The notes beneath the pieces are model-generated. The model saw nothing but the letters and a program-made list of their open reading frames with translations, was not told where the DNA came from and searched no databases. A stretch of DNA of 64,000 nucleotides from Bacillota bacterium (GTDB lineage: Bacteria > Bacillota > Clostridia > Lachnospirales > Lachnospiraceae), in NCBI GenBank assembly GCA_023416695.1, contig JAEZGY010000023.1, forward strand, positions 1 to 64,000. The letters are read 5' to 3'. Positions 43,688-52,326 of the stretch are shown one piece after another. Each line of letters opens with the position of its first letter. Position 1 is the stretch's first letter. The position numbers were made by a program, and so were the translations under genes.

Positions 43688-43710
43688 GGTATCATTCCTT
43701 TATCCTATAT

Positions 43711-44847
43711 TTAAGAATCGAGCAATTCTCCAGATAGTAACTCACTTATAAGTTCCGTATAAGCAGCATTTTCATCACTAAAGATACAGCAATGTTTTGC
43801 ATTCATAGAAGTATACAGATATTTTACTTTACTATCAACCGCATCATAAAATTGTTTTTGGTCCTCATAAGATAGTATTTCATCACCTTCTGTTGCAAAC
43901 ATAAGAAATGGTATTTTTGCATTCTTGGCAGTGATAGCCGCTTCTCCGTCATCAAAGGTAAAACCCAAAAAGGATTTTGTAAATTCATTGCAGACTTGAT
44001 AAGTTTCATCAATATATTGCTCTTCACAGTAATTCTTAATACCACTATAAAACATTTGCTTCATACTGACAACAGGACAATCTAAAATTGCATAATCTAC
44101 ATATTCCTCTGCATCACTCACACCCATTAAGGATAATACTGCTGCACCACCCATTGATTTACCATATATCACAATCTTCTTCTCTTCATCAAGCTCTTTA
44201 TCAATATATTTCACATAGTCAAATAAATCATTTTTTTCCCATATGCCATATGTAGTAAGAACTGCGGTATTATCTCCTGAACAACGTTGGTCATACTGAA
44301 GGACGTTGTATCCTAAACTAAGGAAAAGGTCAACCTGCTCATTGTTCCCACGACGATTCTGTCCAGCACCATGTACCATAATCACTGTATCACAGTTCTT
44401 ATGGCCGTTTATAATATAATCTGCAGGAATAGTGTGTCCATCAAAGGAAGATGTAAGCTCAATGTTTTCAACAGTATAGTTTTTCTTATACTTTTCTATA
44501 TTCTGCTCAGTTATCTTACTCTGGGAGTTGTTATACAGATTTAAGTACAAAGGAACTGCCATCATGCACGTAGAATACGCCTCTTCTCCGAACTTCTTAA
44601 TAAATTCAGCTCTGTTCTTCACTGTGATCCCTAATGTTTTCTCTTGATAGGTTAACGGCTTAGCAAGTGCCTCATTCTGCTGATTCGTCTCATCTTGGTT
44701 ATCTTGCTTATCCGTACTTGCCGTAGCCTTTGCACTATTCTCGGTATCTCTTTTGGTATCCCCACTGACCATAGGCTCTTCATTCTTTGCACAACTACCT
44801 AGTACGAACATCACTAATAACATCAATACACCTAATTTTCTTTTCAT
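43711..44847 (-). CDS. Alpha/beta hydrolase lipoprotein
   Basis: Signal peptide with lipobox VLGSC (Cys19), a Thr/Asn/Gln-rich linker of about 50 residues, and an alpha/beta hydrolase domain. The oxyanion-region HGAG follows TVIMV, the nucleophile elbow is GKSMGG (Ser near 231), and the likely acid and base are in FATEGDEILSYE (Asp) and AKHCCIF (His near 356). It resembles the peptidase S9/acyl hydrolase group seen as surface lipoproteins. AAAGGAGA precedes the start. Co-transcribed with padR behind a promoter carrying a 46-base inverted-repeat operator. Confidence 0.85.
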   Translation of the reverse strand: MKRKLGVLMLLVMFVLGSCAKNEEPMVSGDTKRDTENSAKATASTDKQDNQDETNQQNEALAKPLTYQEKTLGITVKNRAEFIKKFGEEAYSTCMMAVPLYLNLYNNSQSKITEQNIEKYKKNYTVENIELTSSFDGHTIPADYIINGHKNCDTVIMVHGAGQNRRGNNEQVDLFLSLGYNVLQYDQRCSGDNTAVLTTYGIWEKNDLFDYVKYIDKELDEEKKIVIYGKSMGGAAVLSLMGVSDAEEYVDYAILDCPVVSMKQMFYSGIKNYCEEQYIDETYQVCNEFTKSFLGFTFDDGEAAITAKNAKIPFLMFATEGDEILSYEDQKQFYDAVDSKVKYLYTSMNAKHCCIFSDENAAYTELISELLSGELLDS

Positions 44848-44858
44848 CTTTTATCTCC

Positions 44859-44904
44859 TTTACATATTCTACTTGTATAATATTGTACTTGTAGAATATG
44901 TAAA
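44859..44904 (-). promoter_or_regulatory. Probable PadR operator and promoter of hydrolase-padR
   Basis: Perfect 14-base arms (44859-44872 and 44891-44904, ATGTA/TACAT-type PadR half-sites) flank an 18-base interval that holds a second weaker symmetry and a direct repeat ACTTGTA. On the minus strand TTGACT lies at the outer edge (44902-44907) and TACAAT (16 bases on) within the interval, so binding would cover the promoter. Confidence 0.65.
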
Positions 44905-44919
44905 GTCAATACTAAATTA

Positions 44920-45666
44920 TCATTCCCATTTAAATAATCGAATTGCTACCCCTAAGCAAATAACTGCTACGATTAACAAAATGCAGATGGAAGGAAGTAC
45001 ATTGCCCACAGGAAGGCCTAAAATAGAGGCCTTTAAGATTTTGATTCCCTGGGTAAGTGGCATGATATCTGCCACCTTCTGCATCCCACTTGGCATGATT
45101 TCATATGGTAAAGTGGCTCCTGAGAAAATCAACATAGGAAAATACAAGATACTGGCCAAGACACCTGCGCTCTTTGAGTTTTTCGCAACTCCTCCTACCA
45201 TGATTCCAAGACAAAACATAGAGAACATGACTAGAATCCAACCGAGAAGAAACTGGAGAACACTTCCCTGAATCCGTAGATCAAAAAACAGTACTGCACA
45301 GACAAATAAGGTCACTAAGGATACCGCTGCATATAAGATATAGATACTTATCTGAACGAAGAGGAGTAAGCTAGGCTTTACTGGTGTCACTTGAAATCTT
45401 TTCAAAATATGTTTTTCTCTATAGTCAGAGATTACTAGGGGTAACCCCATAACCCCTCCCGCACAGATGGCTATGGAAGCCAGCGCACCAAAGGATTGTT
45501 CTAAAAATGTATATTCAGCACCTTCAAAGGCAGGTTTCGTTCCATAGATTACTCCAAGTGCCACAAGTACTACAAGGGGCATCATCACTGCAAAAATCAA
45601 CATATCCATTCCTCGAAGGGAAAGTCTTGCTTCCGTTTTTAACATTTCTCTATAGGCTTTCATCAT
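44920..45666 (-). CDS. ABC-2 type permease
   Basis: About 248 residues with six helices. The ABC-2 signature is DYREKHILKRFQVTPVKPSLLLFVQ (about 93-117), and the terminal FSGATLPYEIMPSGMQKVADIMPL is characteristic of this permease group. The ATG at 45666 (AGGAGG six bases upstream) is preferred over the longer frame, and it overlaps the ATPase stop by 17 bases. It forms an exporter with that ATPase; substrate unknown. Confidence 0.85.
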   Translation of the reverse strand: MMKAYREMLKTEARLSLRGMDMLIFAVMMPLVVLVALGVIYGTKPAFEGAEYTFLEQSFGALASIAICAGGVMGLPLVISDYREKHILKRFQVTPVKPSLLLFVQISIYILYAAVSLVTLFVCAVLFFDLRIQGSVLQFLLGWILVMFSMFCLGIMVGGVAKNSKSAGVLASILYFPMLIFSGATLPYEIMPSGMQKVADIMPLTQGIKILKASILGLPVGNVLPSICILLIVAVICLGVAIRLFKWE

Positions 45667-46384
45667 CAACAACCTCCTCGTCACTATACCAAAGATATGC
45701 GTCCTCAAGCTTGTCATACGGGCTATGAGCAATGGCTTCTTTGACAGTTCCCATAAATGCTACATGTCCCTTTTTCAAAATGCAGATGGTATCACATAAA
45801 AGCTCCACCTCATCCATAAAGTGAGAAGTTAAAAGCATGGTAATTCCCTGGGCTTTTAGCCCCTTCATAATCTGCCATACATCCCTTCTTGCTCTGGCAT
45901 CTAGCCCCGTCGTAAGTTCATCCAAAAATACTACCTCAGGATTTGGTAGTAGAGCGAGAATAATAAATAGTCGTTGCTTTTGTCCTCCTGAAAGCTCCTT
46001 TACCAAGGTCTTTTCCTTATCTGCAATGCCAAACTTGTGTAGCAGCTCTTTGTAATCTAATGGGTGTCGATAAAGAGAGGCTGTTACTCTACATAGTTCC
46101 GCAACCCGAATATTTTCCTGGTATTTTGCTTCTTGAAATTGAACCCCTACCTGCTCATATAGCTTCTTTCTGTTAAGCCTTGGATCCATTCCTAGAATTG
46201 AAACTTCTCCACTGTCCATGGCTTTTGTGCCGAGGATACATTCTATGGTTGTGCTTTTACCAGCACCATTGGCACCCAGTAATCCAAAGATGCTTCCTTT
46301 ACTAACAGAAAAACTAAGGTTACTTACTGCTTTTCGTGAACCATATGATTTTGACAAATTAGTCACTTTAATTACTTGTTCCAT
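45650..46384 (-). CDS. ABC transporter ATP-binding protein
   Basis: A 244-residue ATPase: Walker A GANGAGKST (about 36-44), Q loop in GVQFQEAKYQ, signature LSGGQKQRLF, Walker B VVFLDELTTGLDA (the common Glu-Pro is Glu-Leu here), and switch His in TSHFM. The ATG at 46384 is chosen, with AAGGAGGG five bases upstream, over an ATG at 46405. The gene lies just past a strong terminator, so it needs either a promoter inside the preceding regulator gene or controlled read-through. Confidence 0.88.
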   Translation of the reverse strand: MEQVIKVTNLSKSYGSRKAVSNLSFSVSKGSIFGLLGANGAGKSTTIECILGTKAMDSGEVSILGMDPRLNRKKLYEQVGVQFQEAKYQENIRVAELCRVTASLYRHPLDYKELLHKFGIADKEKTLVKELSGGQKQRLFIILALLPNPEVVFLDELTTGLDARARRDVWQIMKGLKAQGITMLLTSHFMDEVELLCDTICILKKGHVAFMGTVKEAIAHSPYDKLEDAYLWYSDEEVVDDESL

Positions 46385-46404
46385 TTTGTCCCTCCTTATT
46401 TTCA

Positions 46405-46441
46405 TAAAAAAACAATAACACCAAACAAAAGTCTGGTGTTA
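46405..46441 (-). terminator. Terminator at the end of the double-MerR gene
   Basis: Seven to eight base pairs (TAACACCA/TGGTGTTA at 46416-46423 and 46434-46441, ten-base loop) are followed on the minus strand by ATTGTTTTTTT. The stop codon of the MerR-type gene lies in the 5' arm. Confidence 0.75.
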
Positions 46442-47197
46442 AAGTGGAGGGTTTTTAAATTTATTTTTCATTTCCATCAGCATAGATAACATAATAAACG
46501 CATTTTCTTTGGCCTTACATAAAGAAATCGTTAGCTTGTCACAAACAGAGATAATATCTTCATTCTCCTTTGGCGTGTTCAAAATCTCTGCAATATCTAC
46601 AGTAGAATCTATCTCCAGTTCGTTTAATGCTCGAAGAATAGAGGATAGCGAGTAGTTAGCGCATCGAAGAGTCCTAATAATTTTAAGCCTTCTTATCTCA
46701 TTGTCCGTATACACTCGATAACCATTTTCCCTACGCTTTACCTTTATTAGGCCATTCATTTCCCAATTTCTAAGAGTATCCATAGTAATACCAAGAAACT
46801 CAGATACCTCTTTGCGTTTAAGAAAATGTTGATTTTCTGGCGTGTTATGACTTAATAGCTGATTAACTATGTCAATTGCTTCCTTGGTATTGTCCATTTC
46901 TCTATCCAAAGAGGTAATGTATTCCTCTGTCATACGAATAGCTTCAGAAAATTGACACTTAGCTGCAGTTTTTATGATAGAAATGGCATGTTCTCGTAAG
47001 CCATTTTGCAGCACTTCTATCTGAAATGCTGTTCTTGCAAGTTTAAATTGGGCTATATGTAAGTCTGTAAAAACCCGATACCCATTATTCTTACGTAAAG
47101 GTTTTGAAATAAGCTCTACTTCCTCATATAGCCGGACGGTATTGGGATGTATCCCAATGGCCTTTGCTACCTCTGATGTTCTATAGGTCTTTTCCAT
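46439..47197 (-). CDS. Regulator with two tandem MerR-type DNA-binding domains
   Basis: A 252-residue protein with two complete MerR helix-turn-helix-wing units: TSEVAKAIGIHPNTVRLYEEVELI...NGYRVFTDLHIAQF (about 7-52) and RKEVSEFLGITMDTLRNWEMNGLI...NGYRVYTDNEIRRL (about 127-172). Helical segments follow each unit. Two such domains in one chain suggest a pseudo-dimeric or bridging repressor/activator. It lies upstream of an ABC-2 exporter pair on the same strand, which it may control. Preceded closely by a GNAT gene (six bases). Confidence 0.8.
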   Translation of the reverse strand: MEKTYRTSEVAKAIGIHPNTVRLYEEVELISKPLRKNNGYRVFTDLHIAQFKLARTAFQIEVLQNGLREHAISIIKTAAKCQFSEAIRMTEEYITSLDREMDNTKEAIDIVNQLLSHNTPENQHFLKRKEVSEFLGITMDTLRNWEMNGLIKVKRRENGYRVYTDNEIRRLKIIRTLRCANYSLSSILRALNELEIDSTVDIAEILNTPKENEDIISVCDKLTISLCKAKENAFIMLSMLMEMKNKFKNPPL

Positions 47198-47203
47198 ACA
47201 CTT

Positions 47204-47758
47204 TCATCCTGTTATGTTTTCTTTGTTGACAAGCTCCCATTCCTCTTTTAAAATACCATACTCATAAGTATCTAACCAGATGGGATTGCCTTCCTTATCA
47301 CATTTAAAGTAAATATTTTGTAGTAACGTTCCTTCTCTTCGCATTCCTAGCCTCTCTAATAAACGCCAGGATGGGGTATTAAGAGGATTGCACATGGCAA
47401 CAACTCTTCTTGCCTTCCAATTATGAAACGCTTTTGTCAGTAGAGCTCTTGCAGCCTCTGTAGCATAACCCTTCCCATGATAGGAAGCATTAAATACATA
47501 ACCTAACTCCCATGTATCGAATTCTCCTTTTTGCAAATAGAGATTTCCAATGACCTTTCCTGTATCCTTCAAACAAACGGCAAAAAAGCATTCCATATTG
47601 GAACGACTCAGTGCTTCTTTCATAGCTCCCTCTTTTGTATAGACCTCATAAGGTTCAAAAGCAATAACCTTAGGATCTGAAAGATACTCATATAAGTCCT
47701 CTCCGTCCTCTGGTTGAAAAGAACGAAGAAGTAAACGATTTGTTGTTATTGATTCCAT
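47204..47758 (-). CDS. GNAT N-acetyltransferase (RimJ/RimL type)
   Basis: A 184-residue acetyltransferase with the RimJ-like beginning TNRLLLRSFQPEDGEDLYEYL, WELGYVFNASYHGKGYATEAARALL carrying the acetyl-CoA-binding R/Q-x-x-G-x-G/A-like HGKGYA loop, and the terminal NTPSWRLLERLGMRREG motif. This subgroup acetylates N-terminal residues, aminoglycoside-like or other amines. A purine-rich AGAAGGAGA precedes the start. It lies directly before the double-MerR gene. Confidence 0.88.
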   Translation of the reverse strand: MESITTNRLLLRSFQPEDGEDLYEYLSDPKVIAFEPYEVYTKEGAMKEALSRSNMECFFAVCLKDTGKVIGNLYLQKGEFDTWELGYVFNASYHGKGYATEAARALLTKAFHNWKARRVVAMCNPLNTPSWRLLERLGMRREGTLLQNIYFKCDKEGNPIWLDTYEYGILKEEWELVNKENITG

Positions 47759-47792
47759 AAGTCTCCTTCTAATACTATAACTCTATAAATTA

Positions 47793-48242
47793 TTATAATC
47801 CTTTATAAAATGATACTGCTTCCTTACAGTCTTTCTCGTCAGGATGCTTCTTATGAATACCACCCATTAGTTTAAATGGTCCATAACAATCCCATCCGTT
47901 GCAGTAGTAACTTCCTAATACAGTAGCTTGAGCTTCCTTTAAAAGCTCACCAAATGCATCAAATACCTTTTGGTTATTGCCCCCTCCTCCGGTTGCCACA
48001 AGAAAGGTCTCTTTTCCTTTTAATTCATCTTTATGACTTTCTATATATTTATATAGACCAGGTGCAAACTTTGCATGATAGATACCTGAAGCAAAACCAA
48101 TGCGTTCATAATCTGCTAAGTTAATCGTATCTACTTCCTGAATAGGTACAAGGCCTACCTGACACTGTTCTTTTATAGCTTCTAATACCTTCTTTGTATT
48201 GTTGCGATGTTCAGAATAATAGATAATCACTGCTTTTGACAT
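47793..48242 (-). CDS. Flavodoxin-domain protein
   Basis: A 149-residue FMN-binding flavodoxin-like protein. The phosphate loop is YYSEHRNNTKKV (about 8-19), and the second FMN-contacting loops are GFASGIYHAKF and VATGGGGNNQK. The shortened N-terminal Y-S-x-H form differs from classical flavodoxin T-x-T-x-N-T, as in flavodoxin-family oxygen-insensitive proteins of Lachnospiraceae. It is a likely single-electron carrier or reductase component. AGGAGG precedes the start. Confidence 0.82.
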   Translation of the reverse strand: MSKAVIIYYSEHRNNTKKVLEAIKEQCQVGLVPIQEVDTINLADYERIGFASGIYHAKFAPGLYKYIESHKDELKGKETFLVATGGGGNNQKVFDAFGELLKEAQATVLGSYYCNGWDCYGPFKLMGGIHKKHPDEKDCKEAVSFYKGL

Positions 48243-48274
48243 TATACTACCTCCTTATTAATACTAAATAATTT

Positions 48275-48754
48275 CTACTTCCTTGCTACCATACGTTTCT
48301 TACCTGTCATCTGTTGTACAATAAGCTTCATTACAGTGGTACGATCTATGATGGCTTCATTATATTGAAAGTCTCCTGCATGATACTGTCCCATAAGAAT
48401 ATCTAATGCTTCCTTCTTCTTGTCATAGTCTGTCACAATTTCCATTCGTCCTCTTCCTATAACACACTCATATTCCATGGTGCAATTGCCAGTATCCTCT
48501 TCTAGCACCAGCCTATGGGAACAGTCCATCTCGAAACTAGCACGAGGATCTCTAGCAATTAATTGATACTTAGTGCCTTCGGTAGCTCCGTGAAAATATA
48601 ATACAACCTGACCCTCTTCTATACCAAAACCAAAATTCAGTGGTAATATGTACGGATATTCTTCATCATGTAATGCAACTCGACAGACCTCGCATTTCTT
48701 TATGACTTCTATGATGTTTTCTAATTCCTTTATCTCTCTGTCACTTCTTCTCAT
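48275..48754 (-). CDS. NimA-like pyridoxamine 5'-phosphate oxidase family flavoprotein
   Basis: A 159-residue split-barrel flavoprotein. The beginning MRRSDREI-x-ELENIIEVIKKCEVCRVAL, then YPYILPLNFGF and LYFHGATEGTK, with ASFEMD, is characteristic of the NimA/nitroimidazole-resistance group. Nim proteins are proposed to reduce 5-nitroimidazoles to harmless amines; many relatives lack that role, so resistance is not implied. GGAGGAG precedes the start. Confidence 0.85.
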   Translation of the reverse strand: MRRSDREIKELENIIEVIKKCEVCRVALHDEEYPYILPLNFGFGIEEGQVVLYFHGATEGTKYQLIARDPRASFEMDCSHRLVLEEDTGNCTMEYECVIGRGRMEIVTDYDKKKEALDILMGQYHAGDFQYNEAIIDRTTVMKLIVQQMTGKKRMVARK

Positions 48755-48798
48755 ACAATCTTCTCCTCCTATATTCCCATTATGTGATGACTCTATTA

Positions 48799-49563
48799 TC
48801 AGATGACTGCTTTAAAAAATGGATAGCTCTTTTTAAACACGAAGCCTACTTTTTCTGCGGTATGCTTGGAACCTAGGTTCCCCATGTGACACTCCCAGGT
48901 CGGTGTCTTTCCAACTTCCAATACATACTGTATCATTTTTTTTGCTACAATAGCAGCCAAACCTTGCATTCGAAATGCTTCCTTGGTTTCAATTCCTATA
49001 TCAATCTCATCATGACTAATGCCAGAAGAAAATGCTACTGAGGCAATCTCCTCTCCATATAAAAGGCAAAATCCTTTCCCCTTGTCTAAAAACTCAGACA
49101 TAGAGTCCCAGGAAAAGCTAGGGATAATTTTCCCCTCTAATCTTGCTAACATGTCAGCATCCAGCTCCTTTAACTGAAATCCTGGAGGAATCGTAAAGGA
49201 AATATCTTTGCTTTCATCAAGTGAAAAGCGATACCGCTCCTGACGGATGATGTCAGGTTCTTTGGAGAAATACGCATCACATTGTGGGTTGTTATCTTCA
49301 ATGATAAAACACTTCAAATTATTTTTCTGCCTACGAATTAGTTCTGCAGACTCTGTTAAAAATAACTCATCTGGCTCCCCAAGTAAGTAGTAAAACCCAC
49401 AGTAATGCCAGATTAGCGCACAGGTTGGATTCTCTACTGAATTCACGAAAACCTTTCCTGTCTGAACTCCTTCTACCACAGAAAGTGGATACACCCGATT
49501 ACTAGAGCTATGATCTGCTAAATGAACTACTTTGCTAAATTCAATAGTCGGTAAAGCAAACAA
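48799..49563 (-). CDS. GNAT family acetyltransferase
   Basis: A 254-residue protein with an N-terminal degenerate GNAT-like half and a C-terminal GNAT domain, with IGIETKEAFRMQGLAAIVAKKM containing the Q-x-x-G-x-A acetyl-CoA loop (near 203-208) and the final WECHMGNLGSKHTAEKVGFV motif. This is the 'GNAT_acetyltran' (FeeM/ZmaR-like) type common in Firmicutes. The start is TTG at 49563 with AGAGGTGA upstream. It begins four bases after the XRE gene stop, so the two form a unit. Confidence 0.8.
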   Translation of the reverse strand: MFALPTIEFSKVVHLADHSSSNRVYPLSVVEGVQTGKVFVNSVENPTCALIWHYCGFYYLLGEPDELFLTESAELIRRQKNNLKCFIIEDNNPQCDAYFSKEPDIIRQERYRFSLDESKDISFTIPPGFQLKELDADMLARLEGKIIPSFSWDSMSEFLDKGKGFCLLYGEEIASVAFSSGISHDEIDIGIETKEAFRMQGLAAIVAKKMIQYVLEVGKTPTWECHMGNLGSKHTAEKVGFVFKKSYPFFKAVI

Positions 49564-49567
49564 GATA

Positions 49568-50191
49568 TCACCTCTTCTTTTTTGATCTACGGCACGTAAA
49601 TACTGTAGTGATTATAAGTACGACAAGGAAAAGCAATGTAAGTATGGCAACAATACCTCCCATGGTAAAGAAACCACCACCAAATGATGCTATATTATTA
49701 AGGCCATAAAGTACTGGATAGGGCATAAGAAAAACCCACAGGGTCCAAAAAACTACTAGTACAGGATGCCTTTTTACTACGATAAATTCCAATCCGGAGA
49801 TTAATAACAATACCCCTGCTATAATAGCAAGAATACAGTCCCCATTAGAGCTACTCATAATCATTCCAACTACCAGTAACACTCCACCTAAGGAAGCAAG
49901 AATGATGCCCACAATTTGCAAAGGGGAAATACGGCTTACGGTAGAAGTCATTTCTACAGGAGTGGACTGTCTTACTGTCTGAGACACAGTTTCTTGTTCC
50001 TCTTTAATCAAATAATCCGTGGATACATGAAAAATATCACTTAACTGACTAATATAATTTAAATCCGGTGTAGATTGGCCAAGCTCCCATTTAGATATTG
50101 TCTGGCGAGTAACTCTAAGCTGTTCTGCTAACTGTTCCTGGGTAAGCCCCTCTTTCTTTCGTAAGCTAATTATCTTTTCATCAAGACTCAT
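49568..50191 (-). CDS. XRE-family regulator with membrane domain
   Basis: About 207 residues. The N-terminal helix-turn-helix (about 1-65: MSLDEKIISLRKKEGLTQEQ, TRQTISKWELG, STDYLI) is followed by four hydrophobic segments (about 88-205), making a membrane-tethered transcription regulator. The ATG at 50191 (AAGGAGA upstream) fits the family start; the frame is open 16 codons further back. The 150-base gap behind it contains two short dyads (CCAAC-N4-GTTGG and GCAACG-N3-CGTTGC, near 50290-50320), which could be binding sites. Confidence 0.82.
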   Translation of the reverse strand: MSLDEKIISLRKKEGLTQEQLAEQLRVTRQTISKWELGQSTPDLNYISQLSDIFHVSTDYLIKEEQETVSQTVRQSTPVEMTSTVSRISPLQIVGIILASLGGVLLVVGMIMSSSNGDCILAIIAGVLLLISGLEFIVVKRHPVLVVFWTLWVFLMPYPVLYGLNNIASFGGGFFTMGGIVAILTLLFLVVLIITTVFTCRRSKKKR

Positions 50192-50341
50192 ACTGAATTT
50201 CTCCTTACTTATGGTTTTATTAAATACCTGTATATCCAAAGATATTTATCTATCCAATGTATCTCTTTGACACCACGTCGTCTACCAACCCACGTTGGAA
50301 ATCACGCAACGAACCGTTGCAATGTATCATAACTCACTCAT

Positions 50342-51634
50342 TTATTTTATGTAATAGGAGGATAAGGCTGCCGCCTGCGTACTATTTAACTCACCAGTAA
50401 TTACTAGGGTAATTCCTTCTCCTATCACCACATACATGTCTGATTCGTATTTGGTGCCTTGGTATACTAGATTAGAACCCCAATTACTTTCTGCATCAGC
50501 CAATTTACTTAAAGAACAATTCCTGTCTGTTAACACTAGGTCATTGTATGTTTCCATGACAGAAGTAAATCTACTAGTAAATCTATCAATTGAATATCCT
50601 ATTGTCTTGTCTCCAGATACATCAACATCGGTATACTGTTCCAGCTTACCAAATATTGATACAGAACTATCATAATCTATCGATTTACCATAAGTCACAT
50701 TGTACTCTGTTTTCGTAGAGCTAGTTCCTGTTAGAGAAGGGAAGATATAGAGCCCTCCTATTATACACACTAAGCAAATCCCCAAGGCAATATCTGAAAA
50801 AACTGTGAGTGTCGTATAAAATTCTTTCTTGGGGAAGAGTTTATACATAATAACGCTACCTACTATTGCTAGTACCATCACTAGTAGTATAAAAATGGAC
50901 ATCGTTTTTGAAAATATGGATATGCTGAGCAAAAGTACGCCAAGTAAGACTAACCATACTACCTTACAGATTACTGCAAATCTATATGCATTTTTTCTAC
51001 TGTAATATTTTATAGGTAATCCTTTTTTTATCCTTCTAGTATTGTCTATAAAAAAAATCCCGAATCTGACCGTACATACTAATGCATACAATACACATAG
51101 GAAAAGAAAACAAACTAAGCCTAACGTCATTCCATCTGTTATGCTACTGGAATATCTTGTGTAATTAAACGGATACATTATATTATAATATAAATTTTGC
51201 AATAAACTTATAGACGCTATAAAGAATCCTAACATACTTAGCACTATATTATCATGAAAGGCAATTTTCATGGCCATTTTAAATTTGCTTTTCTCATCTG
51301 ACTGAATCGGCCATGGGGTTCCCTCTGGAGCACAAAGAATCTGCACTTTTCCAGCACTATAGAGATGTTGCCAACCATAATGCTTAAAGTAATCGATATA
51401 ATACTCCATGGTAGGATCTGGATCTTTACCTAACATAATTCCTTTCCTAAAATAATCTACCTTGAACTGCATTATGACTGGTTCACATTCTTCAAATACA
51501 TAAAAAGCACCAGAACGTTTTACAAACATCCAGCCTTCCTTTGCTTTCTCCTGTAAAAATAGTTCTATGGTGTCTATTTCATATGGCCTTCCTGGAAACA
51601 ATATCTTTTTTTTCTTCTTTTTACTCTTCTCCAT
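50342..51634 (-). CDS. DUF2812-domain membrane protein
   Basis: A 430-residue protein. The N-terminal DUF2812 domain (about 12-110) contains the EIDTIELFLQEKAKEGWMFV and YFKHYGWQHLYSAGKVQIL signatures. Four or five helices follow (about 125-310), and then an external Ser/Thr/Asp-rich domain of about 120 residues. DUF2812 genes usually accompany a PadR regulator, but none is adjacent here; the XRE membrane regulator lies next to it instead. Function unknown. A very basic KKKKK stretch marks the N terminus. Confidence 0.75.
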   Translation of the reverse strand: MEKSKKKKKKILFPGRPYEIDTIELFLQEKAKEGWMFVKRSGAFYVFEECEPVIMQFKVDYFRKGIMLGKDPDPTMEYYIDYFKHYGWQHLYSAGKVQILCAPEGTPWPIQSDEKSKFKMAMKIAFHDNIVLSMLGFFIASISLLQNLYYNIMYPFNYTRYSSSITDGMTLGLVCFLFLCVLYALVCTVRFGIFFIDNTRRIKKGLPIKYYSRKNAYRFAVICKVVWLVLLGVLLLSISIFSKTMSIFILLVMVLAIVGSVIMYKLFPKKEFYTTLTVFSDIALGICLVCIIGGLYIFPSLTGTSSTKTEYNVTYGKSIDYDSSVSIFGKLEQYTDVDVSGDKTIGYSIDRFTSRFTSVMETYNDLVLTDRNCSLSKLADAESNWGSNLVYQGTKYESDMYVVIGEGITLVITGELNSTQAAALSSYYIK

Positions 51635-51740
51635 ACTCTCTTCCTCATTACTTTTTATACTTACCCCTACTATGTACTGATTTAGTATACCATGTTTTTA
51701 CTGTCCATTGCATCCATATTTTAACTATCTCTTGCTAAAC

Positions 51741-51774
51741 AAGAGTGCCTCTGGCAAGAAACCAAGGCACCCTT
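51741..51774 (-). terminator. Hairpin at the end of the DNA glycosylase gene
   Basis: A stem of nine pairs with one mismatch (51741-51750 with 51765-51774) overlaps the glycosylase stop. The tail after the hairpin on the minus strand is only GTTT, so it is a weak candidate. Confidence 0.45.
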
Positions 51775-52261
51775 ATAACCAATCTAAAATTATCTTCCAC
51801 TCCTCTAGCAGTTTGTCTAAATTGTAAGAAGCGTTAGCAGGGCTTGTACTTGGTAATTTTACTGCCTCCCAGCCCGTGGATTTATGACTATACTTTTGAT
51901 ATAAGTCGTAGGCTTTTCCTCCATTGCAATAAATCTGCTTAATAGAGGATTCCTTAATAATGCGAGTTAAATCAGTGGGTACCACATTCTTAATACTGCT
52001 ATCAGAAGACCCGATGATATCACAGCTAGCAATCACATCCCAAAGGGCAATATTAGAAGTAAGTAATAGCTGACGTTTCTCCTCTACTGTAGAAGGAAGG
52101 TCTTTGTTAAGAAGCGTGGATAGCACTTTCCAAAAGCGATTCTGAGGATGACCATAGAAGAACTGGCTCTCTCTAGACTTTACAGAGGGCAATGTTCCAA
52201 GTATTAAGATTTTGGACGCTTTCGTATAGACCGGACTAATTTCATGAATGACTCTAGGCAT
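51773..52261 (-). CDS. DNA-deoxyinosine (hypoxanthine) glycosylase, UDG superfamily
   Basis: A 162-residue uracil-DNA-glycosylase-superfamily protein of the hypoxanthine-DNA glycosylase type. Motif 1 is LILGTLPSVKSRESQFFYGH (about 20-39), followed by PQNRFW, and motif 2 near the end is LPSTSPANA (about 137-145). It removes deaminated bases, chiefly hypoxanthine, as the first step of base excision repair. A GGAAAAGGA box precedes the start. It lies directly downstream of tyrS and may be co-transcribed. Confidence 0.85.
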   Translation of the reverse strand: MPRVIHEISPVYTKASKILILGTLPSVKSRESQFFYGHPQNRFWKVLSTLLNKDLPSTVEEKRQLLLTSNIALWDVIASCDIIGSSDSSIKNVVPTDLTRIIKESSIKQIYCNGGKAYDLYQKYSHKSTGWEAVKLPSTSPANASYNLDKLLEEWKIILDWL

Positions 52262-52326
52262 AGTTTTTTTCCTTTTCCTTTCCTATCTTCAGTATTTGCA
52301 GGGTAGAAAGAAGTGATACATTCCGT

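Noticed and set aside
48275..48754. Call as a proven nitroimidazole-resistance gene
   Set aside because: The fold and motifs are NimA-like, but many homologues do not give resistance, so only the family is claimed.
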